From Asticcacaulis currens (lineage in GTDB: Bacteria; Pseudomonadota; Alphaproteobacteria; Caulobacterales; Caulobacteraceae), in assembly GCF_028550395.1 (NCBI RefSeq), contig NZ_JAQQKW010000013.1, positions 1 through 64,000 of the forward strand: DNA of 64,000 nt, written 5' to 3'. The notes beneath the pieces are model-generated. The model ran no database searches. It had not been told where the DNA came from and was given only the letters and a program-made list of their open reading frames with translations. Positions 61,159-64,000 of this stretch are shown piece after piece; positions within the stretch are counted from its first letter, which is position 1, and every line of letters starts with the position of its first letter. Made by a program: the position numbers and the translations under genes.

Positions 61159-63372
61159 ATGAGCACGACATCCTCCGCCCCCGCCCAAACCCAGAAGTCC
61201 ATGGCCGACTATGCGTCGGAGTTCGGACTGAAACCCGACGAATATCAGGTCATCCTCGACCGGCTGGGGCGCGAGCCCAACTATGTCGAACTGGGCGTCT
61301 TCTCGGTCATGTGGTCGGAGCACTGCTCGTACAAATCCTCGCGGATGCACCTGCGCAAATTCCCGGTGACCGGTGAGCGCGTCATCTGCGGACCGGGTGA
61401 AAACGCCGGGGTCATCGACATCGGCGACGGTCAGGCCTGCATCTTCAAGATGGAAAGCCACAACCACCCCTCCTATATCGAACCCTATCAGGGCGCGGCG
61501 ACGGGCGTCGGCGGTATCATGCGTGACGTCTTCACCATGGGTGCGCGCCCGGTGGCGTTGCTAAACGCCCTGCGCTTCGGTGAGCCGTCTCACCCCAAAA
61601 CCAAACGCATCGTCGAAGGCGTCGTCGCGGGCATCGGCGGTTACGGCAACTGCGTCGGCGTGCCGACCGTGGCCGGCGAAACCAACTTCCATGCGGGCTA
61701 TAACGGCAACTGCCTCGTTAACGCCATGTGCGTGGGCTTGGCCGATGCCGACAAGATCTTCTATTCCGCCGCGCCGGAACCCGGTCTGCCGGTCGTCTAT
61801 TTCGGCTCCAAGACCGGCCGCGACGGCATTCACGGCGCGACCATGTCCTCGGCCGAGTTTTCCGAGGACTCCGAGGAAAAGCGCCCCACGGTGCAGGTGG
61901 GCGACCCCTTTGCCGAAAAGCTGCTGATCGAAGCGACGCTGGAGCTGATGGCGTCAGGCGCCGTTGCCGCCATTCAGGACATGGGCGCCGCGGGCCTGAC
62001 CTCCTCGTCGGTTGAAATGGCCGGTAAGGGCGGCCTCGGCATCACGCTCGACCTCGACAAGGTGCCGCAGCGCGAAGCCAACATGTCGGCCTACGAGATG
62101 ATGCTGTCGGAGTCGCAGGAGCGGATGCTGGCCATCCTCAAGCCGGGCCGCGAAAACGACGGCTACCGTATCTTTGAAAAGTGGGGCCTCGACGCCGCCG
62201 TCATCGGCGAAACCAACACCTCCGGCCATATCGTTCTGAAGCACAAGGGCGAGGTCGTCTGCGACCTGCCGCTGGGCCCGCTGAGCGACGACGCGCCTCT
62301 GTATGATCGCCCGTGGGTCGAACCGGATATGGAAGCGCCGCTGGCGTCGGTGCCGTCGGCCCCGGTCGGCGATGCCTTGCTGACGATTCTGGCCTCGCCC
62401 GACATGGCCTCCAAGCGCTGGCTGTGGGAACAGTACGACCGTCACGTCATGGCCGACACCCTGGCCGACTCAGCGACTGGTTCAGACGCCGGTATGGTCC
62501 GCGTCCACGGCACCAAGAAGGCGCTGGCCGTCACCTCGGACTGTACGCCGCGCTACGTCAAGGCCAACCCCTATGAGGGCGGCAAGCAGGCCGTGGCCGA
62601 AGCCTGGCGCAACCTGACCGCCGTAGGGGCCGACCCCATCGCCATCACCGACAATCTGAACTTCGGCAATCCGGAGCGCCCCAAGATCATGGGGCAGATC
62701 GTGCGCGCCATCGACGGCATGGCCGAAGCGTGCCGCGAGCTGAACTTCCCCGTCGTCTCGGGCAATGTGTCGCTGTATAACGAAACCAATGGCGTCGCCA
62801 TCCCGCCGACCCCGACCGTGGGCGCGGTGGGCCTGCTGGCCGACTACGACCAGCGCGTCGGTTTTCACACGCTGAAGGCCGGTCAGGTTCTGGTCCTCAT
62901 CGGCGAGACGGCGGGCGAACTGGGCTCGTCTCTGTACCTGCGTGAAGTGCACGGCATCGAAGCCGGGGCGCCGCCGAAGGTCGATCTGAGCGTCGAAAAG
63001 CGCAATGGCGACTTCGTGCGCGACCTGATCCGCTCCAAAACCGCCAAGGCCGTGCACGACCTGTCGGACGGTGGCCTCCTGCCGGCGGCCTTCGACATGG
63101 CCTCGGCGTCGGGCGTCGGTATCGAATTGAAAAACTCCACCGCCCTCGAAGACCACGTCTTCGCCTTTGCCGAAGATCAGGCGCGCTACCTGATCGCGGT
63201 GGACGAAGCGTCGGCGCATCTGGTGCTCGCCAAGGCCGCCGAAGCGGGCGTCCCGGCCCTGACCATCGGCGTGGCGGGCGGTTCGGACCTCAGCCTGACC
63301 GGCGTGATGTCGCTGTCCTTAGACGAACTGAAAACCGCCAATGAGCGGTGGCTGCCGGAATTTATGGGCTAA
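61159..63372 (+). CDS. purL: FGAM synthase large subunit PurL (small form)
   Basis: The ATP-dependent synthase of FGAM. Its 737 residues identify the small PurL form that needs PurS and PurQ. Recognisable segments include [21 protein letters not shown], and the ATP-binding [16 protein letters not shown]. The separation from purQ by the hydrolase gene is unusual; the three partners are still on one strand within 5 kb. Confidence 0.97.
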   Translation: MSTTSSAPAQTQKSMADYASEFGLKPDEYQVILDRLGREPNYVELGVFSVMWSEHCSYKSSRMHLRKFPVTGERVICGPGENAGVIDIGDGQACIFKMESHNHPSYIEPYQGAATGVGGIMRDVFTMGARPVALLNALRFGEPSHPKTKRIVEGVVAGIGGYGNCVGVPTVAGETNFHAGYNGNCLVNAMCVGLADADKIFYSAAPEPGLPVVYFGSKTGRDGIHGATMSSAEFSEDSEEKRPTVQVGDPFAEKLLIEATLELMASGAVAAIQDMGAAGLTSSSVEMAGKGGLGITLDLDKVPQREANMSAYEMMLSESQERMLAILKPGRENDGYRIFEKWGLDAAVIGETNTSGHIVLKHKGEVVCDLPLGPLSDDAPLYDRPWVEPDMEAPLASVPSAPVGDALLTILASPDMASKRWLWEQYDRHVMADTLADSATGSDAGMVRVHGTKKALAVTSDCTPRYVKANPYEGGKQAVAEAWRNLTAVGADPIAITDNLNFGNPERPKIMGQIVRAIDGMAEACRELNFPVVSGNVSLYNETNGVAIPPTPTVGAVGLLADYDQRVGFHTLKAGQVLVLIGETAGELGSSLYLREVHGIEAGAPPKVDLSVEKRNGDFVRDLIRSKTAKAVHDLSDGGLLPAAFDMASASGVGIELKNSTALEDHVFAFAEDQARYLIAVDEASAHLVLAKAAEAGVPALTIGVAGGSDLSLTGVMSLSLDELKTANERWLPEFMG

Positions 63373-63379
63373 ACACAGT

Positions 63380-63403
63380 CCCTCCCTTGGTGTCAGAGGA
63401 GGG
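63380..63403 (+). terminator. candidate terminator of purL
   Basis: CCCTCC and GGAGGG form a 6-bp stem with a 12-nt loop, followed by CTTCTTT. It lies 7 bp after the stop and before the convergent Sel1-repeat gene. Confidence 0.5.
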
Positions 63404-63408
63404 CTTCT

Positions 63409-64000
63409 TTAAAAAGTCACTTGGTTTTGCCCCGGACGGACCCGCTCCGGACGGCGGGCGTTGAAACGCTTTTCCGCCTCAGCAAGCTGTGCCTTGGTCA
63501 TCAACGGCGTCAATCGTTGCAGATCAGCCGATACCGGTGGCGGGTTTTGCTGCCAGGTGCGCCCTTCATGCGCCAGCGCATAGAAGACATAGGCTTCGGT
63601 CAGGTCTTTAGCCACCCCCTCACCCGCTTCCAGCCGTCGTGCCCACGCGCTCTGCGCCGTCGGCAATCCGGCCTCGGCCGCCTTGCGGATCAGGTCGATC
63701 CCCCGCGTGCAGTTGGCCTCGACACCCCGCCCATCGCACAGCATCTGCCCCGTCAGCAGCAGACCCTCCGGATAGTCCTTGAAGGCCGAGCGCTGGGCCC
63801 AGACAAAAGCCTCCTTTTCGTCCTTCGTCACTCCGTCTCCGCTCAGATAATGCCGCGCGAGCTGGTACTGCGCCTCGGCATGGCTCTGGGTCGCCGCCTT
63901 TTTATACCATTCGACGGCCTGAGCCGGATCCTTGTCCACCTGAAAGCCGTTGTCATAGGCGCGCGCGACATAGACCTGTGAGTTGAGGACGCCGATCTTG
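63409..64000 (-). CDS. Sel1-repeat (SEL1-like TPR) protein, 5' end beyond the window
   Basis: The frame is open to the window edge, so the N-terminus is missing. Visible repeats are of the AxxWYxKAA / GxGVxKD type, for example PAQAVEWYKKAATQSHAEAQY and GDGVTKDEKEAF. Sel1 repeats form helical scaffolds for protein binding, often in envelope or signalling proteins. The C-terminal 40 residues are basic and unrelated to the repeats. Its function is not known. Confidence 0.85.
   Translation of the reverse strand, partial: KIGVLNSQVYVARAYDNGFQVDKDPAQAVEWYKKAATQSHAEAQYQLARHYLSGDGVTKDEKEAFVWAQRSAFKDYPEGLLLTGQMLCDGRGVEANCTRGIDLIRKAAEAGLPTAQSAWARRLEAGEGVAKDLTEAYVFYALAHEGRTWQQNPPPVSADLQRLTPLMTKAQLAEAEKRFNARRPERVRPGQNQVTF

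Overview
The window is a stretch of chromosome from an alphaproteobacterium of the family Caulobacteraceae; Asticcacaulis is my best guess for the genus (inference). Four things point there. There is a MipZ division-site ATPase, with two GANTC (CcrM-type) sites just upstream. The gene order hdaA-ppk-ppx is, as I recall it, that of Caulobacter. An F1-ATPase inhibitor zeta-type protein (DUF1476) sits next to purC. Base composition is moderately high in GC throughout. I see no rRNA, tRNA, CRISPR array, insertion sequence, prophage or plasmid gene. Nearly everything reads as core metabolism and envelope biology.

Layout. 0-4 kb: asd (minus), preceded by an intergenic region with a possible Thr/Lys-rich leader peptide and attenuator-like hairpins, then a secreted pentapeptide-repeat protein and aspS. 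4-9 kb: hdaA, ppk and ppx (replication control and polyphosphate). 9-14.5 kb: an S46 dipeptidyl-peptidase, purN, purM and RNase D. 14.5-20 kb: ndk, an ABC-F ATPase, an I78-like inhibitor lipoprotein coupled to holC, and pepA. 20-28.4 kb: the outer-membrane assembly run lptF-lptG-lptD-surA-pdxA-rsmA. 28.4-38 kb: mixed genes, including an orphan secreted protein, a class II aldolase, an NfeD/SPFH pair, a NUDIX hydrolase, a D2HGDH-like flavoprotein, a membrane protein with an HExxH motif, yaaA, tsaC and a cytochrome b561-YceI fusion. 38-47 kb: an acyl-CoA dehydrogenase, a cytosolic trypsin-like protease, a Tat-exported S9 oligopeptidase, a GNAT acetyltransferase, a phasin, a SPOR-tailed D,D-carboxypeptidase and a J-domain protein. 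47-54.5 kb: mipZ, map, radC, msrPQ, a cysteine-modular peptidoglycan-binding protein and a GH9 glucanase. 54.5-63.4 kb: purB, then purC-purS-purQ-purL, with a 2OG-oxygenase-like protein, the zeta-type inhibitor and an alpha/beta hydrolase lipoprotein interspersed. The window ends inside a Sel1-repeat gene.

Two themes recur. One is envelope assembly and peptide turnover: the LPS transport genes, SurA, peptidases of families S46, M17, S9, S1 and M24, a carboxypeptidase and a peptidoglycan-binding protein. The other is purine synthesis: purN, purM, purB, purC, purS, purQ and purL lie in two blocks. The gaps are rich in dispersed palindromic repeats. One family, with CCTCCC/GGGAGG-bounded stems, occurs seven times, including between purM and purN. 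A GCTCTA-bounded family of about 100 bp and a GCCACGAAAAACACGAAA family occur twice each.

The least expected signals are the asd leader/attenuator candidate, a 2OG-oxygenase-like protein with Arg where the distal iron-binding His is expected, a LacI-type palindrome ahead of the GH9 gene, two inverted repeats ahead of the acyl-CoA dehydrogenase, and a long hairpin that buries the likely ribosome-binding site of the hydrolase gene inside the pur cluster. All positions come from reading the sequence by eye. No database search or folding calculation was run.
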